DNA from: Bombella intestini
GTDB lineage: Bacteria > Pseudomonadota > Alphaproteobacteria > Acetobacterales > Acetobacteraceae
Direction of reading: 5' to 3'
NCBI RefSeq assembly: GCF_002003665.1
Contig: NZ_JATM01000002.1
Coordinates: forward strand, 1 to 64,000
Length of the DNA: 64,000 nucleotides
The notes beneath the pieces are model-generated. The model did not search any database. It was not told where the DNA came from and worked only from the letters and a program-made list of their open reading frames with translations. A program made the position numbers and the translations under genes. This document shows, piece by piece, positions 17,883 through 26,900 of the stretch (position 1 is the first letter of the stretch; every line of letters starts with the position of its first letter).

Positions 17883-18635
17883 ATGGTTGGTCTGTCGCCT
17901 CATATGCCCCGTGTTGCGCTGGTGACAGGCGGGGCACGTCGCCTTGGTCGTGCCATGGTGGAGATGTTAGCCCATGAAGGGTTTGCTGTTGCCATCCATT
18001 GCCGCCGTAGCCGTGATGAAGCTGATGCTTTGCTGCAGCACATTGGGGGGCGTGGTTGTGTCGTGCAGGCTGACCTTGCTGAGGAAACGGCTCTGTTGCC
18101 TATGCTGGCCGAGGTTGAGGCGCAGCTGGGGCCGGTCGGTGTCCTCATTAATAACGCATCTGTTTTCGAGCGGGACGAGCTGGGTGGCGTGACCCGCCAA
18201 AGCTGGGATGCGCATATGGAGCCGAACCTTCGGGCACCGTTCGTTCTCTCTCAGGCTGTGGCCAAATCGCTGCCAGAAGGTGCTGAGGGGCTGATTATCA
18301 ATATGTTGGATCAGCGTGTCTGGAATCTAACCCCCCATTTCGTCAGCTATACTGTCTCCCGTTCCGCTTTATGGAGCCTGACTCGTAGCATGGCGTTGGG
18401 GATGGCTCCGCATATTAGGGTTAATGCTATCGGGCCGGGGCCGGTCCTGCCCGCAGAGGGGCAGTCTCTGGAGCATTTCGAGAGTATGTGCCGGAGTACG
18501 CCTCTTCAACGGGGAGCTTCTCCGGATGAGATTGCTGCTATTGCCCGTATGTTCCTGATGCTGCCCTCTATTACGGGCCAGATGCTGGCGCCTGATGGTG
18601 GTCAGCATTTGAACTGGTCGCCTGCGGCTTCCTGA
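17883..18635 (+). CDS. Pteridine-reductase-like SDR oxidoreductase with YxxxR active site
   Basis: 250 residues. The start lies 2 bp after recR, with AAGGTT upstream; an internal Met at residue 8 is an alternative. It has an N-terminal Rossmann motif (TGGARRLGRAM) and the SDR NNAS motif (INNASVFERDEL). The usual catalytic Ser is replaced by Asp143 (NMLDQRVWNLTP), as in pteridine reductases of the PTR1/FolM type. The catalytic Tyr156 is present, but the partner Lys is Arg160 (YTVSR, codon CGT). The family reduces dihydrobiopterin or dihydrofolate-like substrates with NADPH, but the substrate is not provable here. Its 3' end overlaps the convergent gene by about 65 bp. Confidence 0.88.
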   Translation: MVGLSPHMPRVALVTGGARRLGRAMVEMLAHEGFAVAIHCRRSRDEADALLQHIGGRGCVVQADLAEETALLPMLAEVEAQLGPVGVLINNASVFERDELGGVTRQSWDAHMEPNLRAPFVLSQAVAKSLPEGAEGLIINMLDQRVWNLTPHFVSYTVSRSALWSLTRSMALGMAPHIRVNAIGPGPVLPAEGQSLEHFESMCRSTPLQRGASPDEIAAIARMFLMLPSITGQMLAPDGGQHLNWSPAAS

Positions 18636-19191
18636 CATCAAGGGCGGCAGTCGTATAACGTTCAATCAGATAGGCAAAACCCTGTTCATCTGTCCTTCGG
18701 CGGAGGATGGCCCGATTTTCTAGGTCAATGCCGGGGGGAAGATTAGTGAAATGGCTACCTAACCTCTGGCGGATAAAGTTCTTTTCTCCAATGGCCTTGC
18801 CGAATGGTATGTGTGTGTTGGCCAATAGGTGGCGAGCCTGTGGTGTTAGGCGCTCGGGTAGGTACAGGTTCCATGCCTCCGATCGTACCTGCGATCCGCA
18901 TAGGAGCTGAACGTGCCGGATTTCCAGCTGTGTCGTAGGAGGTACCTGTAAGGTCTGCCGGGCATCTCGTTGCAGAACAGGTGATGCGTGCCTGTCGAGC
19001 AATCTGGCCGTGATGAGCTGGGAGCAATGCTGCTGCAAAGCGGCAGTGGCACTGTCTCGCTGCTCCAGCTCATGAGCAAGGGCTGCCGGTGTGGAGGGGC
19101 GAGGCGTGATGCCGTGAGGGTTAGCCTGCCCGCTGTGGGCCTGCGCTGTTGTGCTGGCCAGTAAAAGGCCCGTCATACAGAAAAGCCGCAT
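18571..19191 (-). CDS. Secreted protein resembling chorismate pyruvate-lyase (UbiC/DUF98-like)
   Basis: About 207 residues from ATG 19191. The frame stays open upstream, but that part is the shadow of the neighbouring acidic gene. Residues 1-18 read as a Sec signal peptide (LFCMTGLLLASTTAQAHS). The middle (IRHVQLLCGSQVRSEAWNLYLPERL ... IPFGKAIG) resembles the UbiC/DUF98 fold, in which a beta-strand, a promoter-like Pro/Leu segment and a G-x-AIG turn line the product pocket. This is a pattern-level match only, and an exported chorismate lyase would be unexpected. The start lacks a clear ribosome site and sits inside a small hairpin at 19189-19206. Confidence 0.6.
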   Translation of the reverse strand: MRLFCMTGLLLASTTAQAHSGQANPHGITPRPSTPAALAHELEQRDSATAALQQHCSQLITARLLDRHASPVLQRDARQTLQVPPTTQLEIRHVQLLCGSQVRSEAWNLYLPERLTPQARHLLANTHIPFGKAIGEKNFIRQRLGSHFTNLPPGIDLENRAILRRRTDEQGFAYLIERYTTAALDVRKPQATSSNADHHQAPASGP

Positions 19192-19267
19192 CCGGGTGGG
19201 GATGCGGCTCCTGCGAGGGGAGGAGCCCTGCCGAAAGCGGGGCCACTCCCTGCAAAGGGGGATGCCC

Positions 19268-19585
19268 TTATGAATCGTCCCGGTCATCTTTGTCGGTCGA
19301 GACTTCGATGTCCTGACTGATATCGTCATCATCATCCAGATCATTGTCATCGGAGATGACATCATCGTCATCACCGGTATCAATGTCCATATCGTCCTCA
19401 TGCTCTTCCTGAGCGAGATTCTTATCTTTCTCGTCAGCGAGCTCGTCCTCTTTCTTCAGACGGGACAGATTGGTTGGCTGGGTTGTCCCACATTTTGGGC
19501 AGACAGCCGGTACGCGGTTGAGATCATAGAAGCGTGCATTACAGTCAACGCATGTCCGTTTCAGACCGAGTTCTGGTTTTGCCAT
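19268..19585 (-). CDS. FYDLN acid-domain protein (TIGR02300 family)
   Basis: About 105 residues starting at MAKPELGLKRTC. The N-terminal half is a zinc-ribbon-like module, CVDCNARFYDLNRVPAVCPKC, with two CxxC knuckles and the family's FYDLN motif. The C-terminal half is almost entirely Asp/Glu and probably disordered. The family is restricted to Alphaproteobacteria and has no established function. The frame is open far upstream, but that part is antisense to aroA and is not coding. Confidence 0.9.
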   Translation of the reverse strand: MAKPELGLKRTCVDCNARFYDLNRVPAVCPKCGTTQPTNLSRLKKEDELADEKDKNLAQEEHEDDMDIDTGDDDDVISDDNDLDDDDDISQDIEVSTDKDDRDDS

Positions 19586-19808
19586 AATGTTGGAGCCCAT
19601 ATTGCCACAGAATAGAAGTGTCTGGGCCATGCCACTGAAATGCCCCGCTGTCAAATATTTCTCTGTGTGGTGGCAGTGGGGGGAAGCCCCTCTTCGTGGC
19701 TCGTTCCTATCGGCAGAATTGCGACATGAAGGGGACAGACTTTTCCAGATGGATGGGGTAGTCTGGCCTAATTGTATGATCTTACCCTTGATGATGTGAA
19801 GCAGGATT

Positions 19809-21137
19809 ATGACAGCACAGCGTCCCTTGACCGTCTCTTCCGCCCCGACTGGGCTGACCGGGCGGGTCCGTGTTCCCGGAGATAAATCTATAAGCCATCG
19901 TGCGTTGATGTTTGCTGCCCTTGCAGAGGGGCGGACACATATTTCCGGTCTGCTAGAAGGTGAGGATGTTCTGCGTACGGCAGAGGCTATGCGAGCCCTC
20001 GGTGCCAAGGTTGTGCAGAAGGATGGCCGCTGGATTGTGGATGGCTGCGGTGTAAATGGGCTGCAAGAGCCTGCCGATGTGTTGGATATGGGTAATTCTG
20101 GCACGGCAGCCCGTCTGCTGAGTGGTGTTCTGGCGACTCATCCTTTTATGAGCATTATGACGGGGGATGCTTCTCTGCGTGGTCGTCCGATGGGGCGGGT
20201 CAGTGTACCGTTGAGCGAGACAGGGGCACGATTCGTTACGCGTGCAGGACATAAGTTGCCGATGGCCGTAGAGGGCACGGGTAAGGGCAAGCCGCTGCAT
20301 TACCGTCTCCCGGTGGCGTCAGCACAGGTTAAGTCTGCCATTCTTTTGGCTGGCCTGAATTGTGAAGGCGAAACGGTAGTAGAAGAACCTGCCCCAACCC
20401 GTGATCATACTGAAAATATGCTGCGTCATTTCGGTACAGAGGTGAAGGTTGAGGAGCTGCCCGAGGCTGGGCGTCGCATCACGTTGAAAGGGCCGGCCCG
20501 CCTTGTGGCGCAGGATGTGCTGGTACCGGGGGACCCATCATCAGCGGCTTTCCCAGTCGTGGCAGCTCTGCTCGTGCCGGGTTCGGAGATTGTTGTAGAG
20601 GCCGTGGGACAGAATCCACTGCGGACGGGTCTTTTCAAGACATTGAAGGAAATGGGGGCTTCTCTCGAGCTGCGTGATGAGCGCACCGAAGGTGGCGAGG
20701 TTATCGGAGACTTGCATGTCCGTGCGGGACGGCTGAAGGCTGTGGATGTGCCTGCTGTGCGTGTGCCTTCCATGATTGATGAATATCCGGTTTTGGCCGT
20801 TGCTTGTGCTTTTGCAGAAGGAACATCTCGCCTGCGTGGTCTTGCCGAGTTGCGGGTAAAGGAGAGTGACCGTCTGGCCTCTACCGTGGCTTTGCTGGAG
20901 GCTAATGGTGCTAAAGTGCATGTCGAAGGAGATGATTTGATTATTGAAGGGCAGAAGAGCTTGCCCGGTGGCGGGAAGGTCCAAACCCATATGGATCACC
21001 GTCTGGCCATGAGTGCTACCGTGCTAGGGCTTGCGGCTGAACAGCCGGTCCATATTGACGATACAGCGTTTATCGAGACCAGCTTCCCCGGATTCGTGTC
21101 GCTGATGAACACACTTGGAGCGGGGCTGAAGCCATGA
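19809..21137 (+). CDS. aroA: 3-phosphoshikimate 1-carboxyvinyltransferase (EPSP synthase), class II-like
   Basis: 442 residues, start with GCAGGA upstream. It catalyses the sixth step of the shikimate pathway, joining shikimate-3-phosphate and PEP. The sequence resembles Agrobacterium CP4 class II enzymes: GDKSISHRALMFAALAEG, SAQVKSAILLAGLN and the class II motif RDHTE. CP4 has Ala100 in its NAATG segment; this protein has NSGTA with Gly. The NxTR motif reads NPLR here. Its stop overlaps the cmk start by 4 nt. Confidence 0.97.
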   Translation: MTAQRPLTVSSAPTGLTGRVRVPGDKSISHRALMFAALAEGRTHISGLLEGEDVLRTAEAMRALGAKVVQKDGRWIVDGCGVNGLQEPADVLDMGNSGTAARLLSGVLATHPFMSIMTGDASLRGRPMGRVSVPLSETGARFVTRAGHKLPMAVEGTGKGKPLHYRLPVASAQVKSAILLAGLNCEGETVVEEPAPTRDHTENMLRHFGTEVKVEELPEAGRRITLKGPARLVAQDVLVPGDPSSAAFPVVAALLVPGSEIVVEAVGQNPLRTGLFKTLKEMGASLELRDERTEGGEVIGDLHVRAGRLKAVDVPAVRVPSMIDEYPVLAVACAFAEGTSRLRGLAELRVKESDRLASTVALLEANGAKVHVEGDDLIIEGQKSLPGGGKVQTHMDHRLAMSATVLGLAAEQPVHIDDTAFIETSFPGFVSLMNTLGAGLKP

Positions 21138-21787
21138 GCAAGCGGAGCGCAAAATATCCAGTTATCGCTATTGATGGCCCTGCTGCTGCAGGGAAGGGTA
21201 CGTTAGCTCGTCAGTTGGCGGAGGTGCTGGAGCTTCCCTATCTGGACACGGGGCTTCTTTATCGGGCTGTTGCCCGTCGGGTACTGGACCGGGGGGGAGA
21301 CCCAGCTCATGACGGGCCAGAACAAGCCCGCCAGCTTGTGCCAGAAGATATGCGCCGGAATGATTTGCGGGAGCCGGAGGTAGATCAAGCGGCTTCCATT
21401 GTGGCCCGTCATCCGGAGGTCCGGGCGGCCTTGTTGGAGCGGCAGCGTCATTTCGGGCGTGCCCGTGGGGCCGTAGTAGATGGTCGTGACATTGGCACAG
21501 TTGTGTTCCCGGATGCGCCGGCTAAGTTCTTCATCACGGCCTCACCGGAGGTTCGGGCGCAGCGGCGGTATGAGCAGCGTCATGGGCAGCCATGCACAGA
21601 CCCAACCAGGTTGGCTGAGGAGGTCGCCGCCATCAATACACGGGATGAACAGGACGCTGCCCGCGCCGCTGCGCCGCTGCGGCCTGCCGAAGATGCCGTG
21701 ATGGTCGTCACGGACGATCTCGATGCGGCTGGTGTGCTGGAGCATGTCTGCCAAATTCTACAGGAAAAGGGCATCATCCGGCGCTGA
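21134..21787 (+). CDS. cmk: Cytidylate kinase
   Basis: 217 residues with Walker A GPAAAGKGTLARQLA, the NMP-binding LDTGLLYRAVARR and DGRDIGTVVFPDA motifs, and a LID Arg cluster (RAQRRYEQR). It phosphorylates CMP/dCMP. Gene order aroA-cmk-rpsA is classical. It is translationally coupled to aroA through an overlapping stop and start. Confidence 0.98.
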   Translation: MSKRSAKYPVIAIDGPAAAGKGTLARQLAEVLELPYLDTGLLYRAVARRVLDRGGDPAHDGPEQARQLVPEDMRRNDLREPEVDQAASIVARHPEVRAALLERQRHFGRARGAVVDGRDIGTVVFPDAPAKFFITASPEVRAQRRYEQRHGQPCTDPTRLAEEVAAINTRDEQDAARAAAPLRPAEDAVMVVTDDLDAAGVLEHVCQILQEKGIIRR

Positions 21788-21876
21788 TTTTCATATCTTC
21801 GCTGTTGACAGTTCCCCCTTTATGCGTGTTGGTGAGGGAAGCGTGATGTCGTACAGCCCACGGCATTACGAATTCT

Positions 21877-21894
21877 CTACCATAGGGTAGGGAA
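21877..21894. repeat. CRISPR-repeat-like inverted repeat upstream of rpsA
   Basis: CTACCATAGG followed directly by GTAGGGAA occurs 150 bp before rpsA. The reverse complement of the CRISPR repeat contains the same two blocks, separated by seven bases. The element is itself a short near-palindrome (CTACC...GGTAG), so chance similarity is quite possible. No function is known. Confidence 0.35.
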
Positions 21895-22046
21895 TATATG
21901 ATTTATGATGACTTCCGCTTCGGGCTGTGGGGCTGGGAGGAGACGGCACTTTTTGTTGATCCACCCTAGAGGTTGTGGGTTTAAAAAGTGGCGCATGGCT
22001 GGGTGTCGGGCCTATAGGCTGCGGCACTCTGGAATGCTGGAAATAC

Positions 22047-23756
22047 ATGGCTTCTGCCACTCAGAATACACCGGAACACGGTAAAGAAGATTTTGCTGCT
22101 CTGCTGGATGAAACACTGGGCAGCGACAGTGCGTTTGACGGTACCGTTGTCCGCGGTCGTGTCATCCGCCTGACGGACGATCACGCTATTGTCGATGTTG
22201 GCCTGAAGAGCGAGGGCCGCGTGGCTCTGCGTGAGTTCGGTCCTGCTGGCACAACCCCGGATGTGAAGCCGGGTGATGTGTTTGAACTGTTCATCGAGCG
22301 TTACGAGGACCGTGACGGTTCCATCGTGCTGTCTCGTGAGAAGGCCCGTCGTGAAGAGGCATGGACCGCTCTGGAGAGCGCCTTTGCACATAACCAGCGT
22401 GTCAACGGCACGATCTATGGTCGTGTGAAGGGTGGCTTCACGGTTGATCTGGGTGGCGCTATGGCCTTCCTGCCGGGCAGCCAGGTTGATATCCGCCCCG
22501 TGCGTGATGTCGGGCCGCTGATGGGTCAGCCGCAGCCGTTCCAGATCCTGAAGATGGACCGTGCCCGTGGCAACATCGTTGTGTCCCGTCGTGCCGTTCT
22601 GGAAGAGACCCGTGCTGAGCAGCGTTCTGAGCTGATCCAGGGCCTGAAGGAAGGTATGATCCTCGACGGCGTCGTCAAGAACATCACCGACTACGGTGCG
22701 TTCGTTGACCTCGGCGGCGTTGATGGCCTGCTGCATGTCACCGATATCGCTTGGAAGCGCATCAACCATCCGTCTGAAGCTCTTCAGATCGGCCAGCCTG
22801 TCCGCGTGCAGGTGATCCGCTTCAACTCCGATACACAGCGTATCTCTCTGGGCATGAAGCAGCTTGAGGCTGATCCGTGGGAGAACGTGGCCGTTAAGTA
22901 TCCGGTCAATGCTCGCTTCACGGGCCGCGTGACCAACATTACGGATTACGGTGCATTCGTTGAGCTGGAGCCGGGCGTTGAAGGTCTGGTCCATGTTTCC
23001 GAAATGTCCTGGACGAAGAAGAACGTCCATCCGGGCAAGATCGTGGCTACTTCTCAGGAAGTTGAAGTCATGGTTCTGGATGTGGACAGCGCAAAGCGTC
23101 GTATTTCTCTGGGTCTGAAGCAGGTTCAGCGCAATCCGTGGGAGCAGTTCGCTGAAGAGCACAAGGTTGGCTCTGTCATCGAAGGCGAGATCCGCAACAT
23201 CACCGAGTTCGGTCTGTTCATCGGTCTGTCCGCTGACATCGACGGCATGGTTCACATGTCTGACCTGTCTTGGGATGAGTCCGGCGAAGAAGTCATGAAG
23301 CGCTACGAGAAGGGTCAGGTTGTTCAGGCCAAGGTTCTCGACGTGGATGCCGAGAAAGAGCGTATCTCTCTGGGTATCAAGCAGCTTCAGGAAGACCCGG
23401 CTGCCGATGTGCTGGACCGCATCAACAAGGGTGATGTTGTCACCTGCGTTGTGACGGCTGTTCAGAGCAACGGGATTGAGGTCAAGGTTGATGACGTTCT
23501 GACAGGCTTCATCCGCCGTGGTGAGCTGGCCCGTGACAAGAGCGAGCAGCGTCCGGAACGCTTCGCTGTTGGCGAGAAGGTCGATGCCAAGGTTGTCGGT
23601 CTGGATCGTTCCTCCCGTAAGCTGTCCCTGACGATTCGTGGCCGTGAGGTCGAGGAAGACAAGCAGGCGATCAGCGAGTACGGTTCTTCCGACTCTGGTG
23701 CTTCTCTTGGTGATATTCTGGGTGCGGCTATTCGTCGTCGCACTTCTGAAGATTGA
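22047..23756 (+). CDS. rpsA: 30S ribosomal protein S1
   Basis: 569 residues from ATG 22047 (MASATQNTPEHGKEDF); the frame is open from 21975, but the family start is here. It has six S1 RNA-binding OB domains in tandem, recognisable by repeated G-x-V-x-x-I-T-x-Y-G-A-F-V-x-L and I-S-L-G-x-K-Q motifs. S1 helps the 30S subunit unwind mRNA leaders. Codon use is more regular than in the neighbours, as expected of a highly expressed gene. A 259-bp leader separates it from cmk and is likely to hold its own promoter and regulatory structure. Confidence 0.98.
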   Translation: MASATQNTPEHGKEDFAALLDETLGSDSAFDGTVVRGRVIRLTDDHAIVDVGLKSEGRVALREFGPAGTTPDVKPGDVFELFIERYEDRDGSIVLSREKARREEAWTALESAFAHNQRVNGTIYGRVKGGFTVDLGGAMAFLPGSQVDIRPVRDVGPLMGQPQPFQILKMDRARGNIVVSRRAVLEETRAEQRSELIQGLKEGMILDGVVKNITDYGAFVDLGGVDGLLHVTDIAWKRINHPSEALQIGQPVRVQVIRFNSDTQRISLGMKQLEADPWENVAVKYPVNARFTGRVTNITDYGAFVELEPGVEGLVHVSEMSWTKKNVHPGKIVATSQEVEVMVLDVDSAKRRISLGLKQVQRNPWEQFAEEHKVGSVIEGEIRNITEFGLFIGLSADIDGMVHMSDLSWDESGEEVMKRYEKGQVVQAKVLDVDAEKERISLGIKQLQEDPAADVLDRINKGDVVTCVVTAVQSNGIEVKVDDVLTGFIRRGELARDKSEQRPERFAVGEKVDAKVVGLDRSSRKLSLTIRGREVEEDKQAISEYGSSDSGASLGDILGAAIRRRTSED

Positions 23757-23814
23757 GAGGTGCAGCCTAGATTATGGGGAAAATTTTAATATTTTCTTGA
23801 TGATTTAGGGTGGT

Positions 23815-23850
23815 AAAAGGGCGGCCAATGGGTCGCCCTTTTATCGTTTT
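23815..23850 (+). terminator. Intrinsic terminator after rpsA
   Basis: AAAAGGGCG and CGCCCTTTT form a 9-bp stem around a short loop, followed by ATCGTTTT, about 60 bp past the rpsA stop. Confidence 0.88.
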
Positions 23851-23922
23851 GTAAGGGCGACCTTAACATTTTGTTGGGGTTGTGTACTGAATGGGTTCGT
23901 TTTTTGTAAGTAAGTTGTTATC

Positions 23923-26900
23923 ATGGCCCGTCTGCGCAGTCGGCTGCAAGATGGGTTCTCTCTAAAAGATTTAGGGCTAGCAATGGCGATCATTTACAAC
24001 ACAAATTATACCCATAACCCGAATGCCTACCTGACATTGGCAATACAGCGTGCAGCGGAAGAGCTGTTCGGGAAAGAGAACATCCTTGTTGCTGATAATC
24101 TGAGTTTGGCAAGTGCTGCGGCTTCCGGTCAGCACGACACGCTGCTGTGCATTGATGGGCAGCGCATTAATCAGGCTTTGATCCGCCGTGTACGGCCTGC
24201 TTTTAAGACCGTGATTCTCTGGACGTTTGAAGACCCCTTCATGCAGGAGGTAAACGCCCAGCTCGCCCCGCTGTTCGACTATATTTTCACTAATGATCCT
24301 GCTTCTGTACCGGTTTACCAAGGTAAGGGGCATTATCTGCCACTAGCCGCAAGCCCGAGTCTGCATGAACGGCCTGTGCTGAATGCTGCAGATTGTGAGT
24401 ATGATCTGTTCTTTGCTGGCACGATGTGGCCTAACCGTGTGCGTACCCTGCGGCGTGTGCTGGCTAGCTTCCCCGATGTGCGGCTGAAGCTTGTCTGCCC
24501 GGGGAATGAGTATCTGCCACCTCTGCCGGATGATATTGCTGCACTGGCCCTTCAGAGGCCTGTCAGCCATGAAGCCTTTATTGATTTTGCAAATGTCAGT
24601 GCCGTGACGCTGACAATGTTCCGAGACTATGCCAGCCATGGCGATGTCAGCCAGGCCACAGCACCGGGCCCACGCTATTTTGAGCTCGGTTTGGCGGGAA
24701 CAGCACAGGTTGTTGAAGTCGCTCCGGGTATGGATGTCGAACACTTTAAGAGTGTGGAAGGCGTCCATCTGGCCTATGATGACGATGAAGTCGTGGAGCA
24801 TATTGCCCGCTTGCTTAATGACCGCAAGCTGCGGCAGGATTCTGCCCGTGCGGCGCAGAAGTCGGTCATCGGGCGGCATCTTTATGCCCATCGTTTGCAG
24901 GTCATTCGTAAGATTACGCAGGCGGAGTTCAAACGTCATGCGCCGGCCAATGTGGTGCCAACCCCACGGCGTGACCGCCTGCGGGTGCTGATGTGCACTC
25001 ACTCCACCATTCATGAGCAGGTCTGGGGTGGGGTCGAGGTTTATCAGCGGGAGCTTTGCTCCTTCCTTGGCCGGGATGTGGAGTTCTTCTTCTGGCTGCG
25101 GCGGGGGACAAGCTGCCGTCTTCTCTCCGCCAACGGGCACGAGTTGGAGCGTTTTGACGTTGCCGAACGTAGCTGGGATGATGTTGTCTGCGATGCGCAG
25201 GAAGAAACGGTATTCTCCAGTGTGCTGGGCCAGTACAATATCGACATTGTCCACTTCCAGCACCTTGGGCATCATGCCCTGTCACTGCCACTCATTGCCA
25301 AGGCAGGCGGGGTGGGCGTCCTATTCTCGGCACATGATTTCTGGCTGGTATCGTCCCGTTATAACCTGTTGAATCAGGAAATGCGTCATGTGGAAGATCA
25401 GTTCAAATCTGTTCTAGCCATGGATATCATGCTGAAGCAGGCCGAAGGGGTTGAGTATGGCGGGGAACAGACACGCCGTGCCTTCATCGACCGGATGCTG
25501 CATCATGTTGATGCCATTATGTTTGGTACCACTCATTCTCGGGACTTCATGCACCAGATCTACCCTGTCCTAGATAGGAAGATCAGTCTGGTTAACGGGA
25601 TCCCAAGCCCTGATGTAACGGTGCCGGTCATCCCCAATACGTATGCGCCTCTCGGGGAACGTCCGCTGGGTGTAGCCATTGTTGGCAATTTTGCCCGGAC
25701 CAAGGGAGCAGATACCATTCTCTCCCTCATCGAGGCGGCCCATCCGGATCACTTCCATTTCCATATTTTGGGTTATGTCCATCCAGACTATCAGCCAGTG
25801 CTAAACAACCTGAATCGTGCGAATGTGACGGTTCATGGGCGGTATGACATTGGGAATACGGATGTCATGAAACAGGCCGATGTGGCTCTGTTCTTGTCCA
25901 TATGGCCCGAGACCTATTGCATCTCCCTGTCTGAGGCATGGCAGTATGGGCTTGTGCCCATCGTCACGGAAATCGGCGCACTGGATGACCGGGTGACGGA
26001 TAGCGTCAACGGCTTCAAGGTGCCAGTTGGTCGGCCGGATGTCGTGTTGGAACGGCTGGAGCTTCTGCGTTCCTCCGAAGATATTCGTCAGAAGATGATG
26101 AAGGCCATTACACCTGACCTCTGGACGCATGAAGGTGAATACGCTGCTGGGCTGTTCAAGCTGTATCAGAGCTTGGCACCGAAGCGTCTGCTTGGCGTGT
26201 CCGATCTTATGTTGGATGCTGGACAGCTTGGTATTCTGCCCATAGCGTCTTGGAAGAATCAGGCTCCGCCTCGGCATATTTTCGATCCGCCGCTGGTGCG
26301 GGACTTGGCTATCAGCCTGCCGACACATATCAACGACTGGTTCGCCATTCAGGGTGCTAATTGCTACTTGGATGACATCTGCCACCATGTTCTTGTCGAG
26401 GGTGCAGAGAAGACATTCAGACCGGCTGATGAGTTCCATCTTCGTGGTTGGTTGTTCCTCCCCAGCATCACGACAGCGGGACAGCTGCATGTTGTGCTGA
26501 TCAGCGAGGATGAGCAGAATCCGTTGATCTTCTTGAAGAGCGAGCGGGAAAGCCGAGGGGATATTTGTGAGCTGTTTGGTGCCGATGTGCCGCGGCGTTC
26601 GGGCTTCTCGGTCAAGGCGGCTCTGCGTGGTAAATGGTGTGAAGGGTGGTACCGGATCGGTATCGTCAACTCCATCAACGGCCGTGGGGCGTTCCAGCTT
26701 CTTTCCTATGGTCTGGAGGTTGAAGGTAGCAAGGTCAGGAGCATCCGGTCGTTCAAACCGAGTAATGATACGATCCTGAGCGACTTCTACCGGGTTGTGA
26801 ATAATGACAACGTGTTGCGTGGTGTGCCGTTGACTCGCTTCCCGCGGGGTCGCCTGTTTGCTCAGGAGCATGGAACGCAGTTTTACTTCTTCGATCGTCT

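Noticed and set aside
21981-23255. 424-codon open frame antisense to rpsA
   Set aside because: Shadow of a strongly codon-biased gene; rpsA is certain and the antisense protein has no recognisable pattern.
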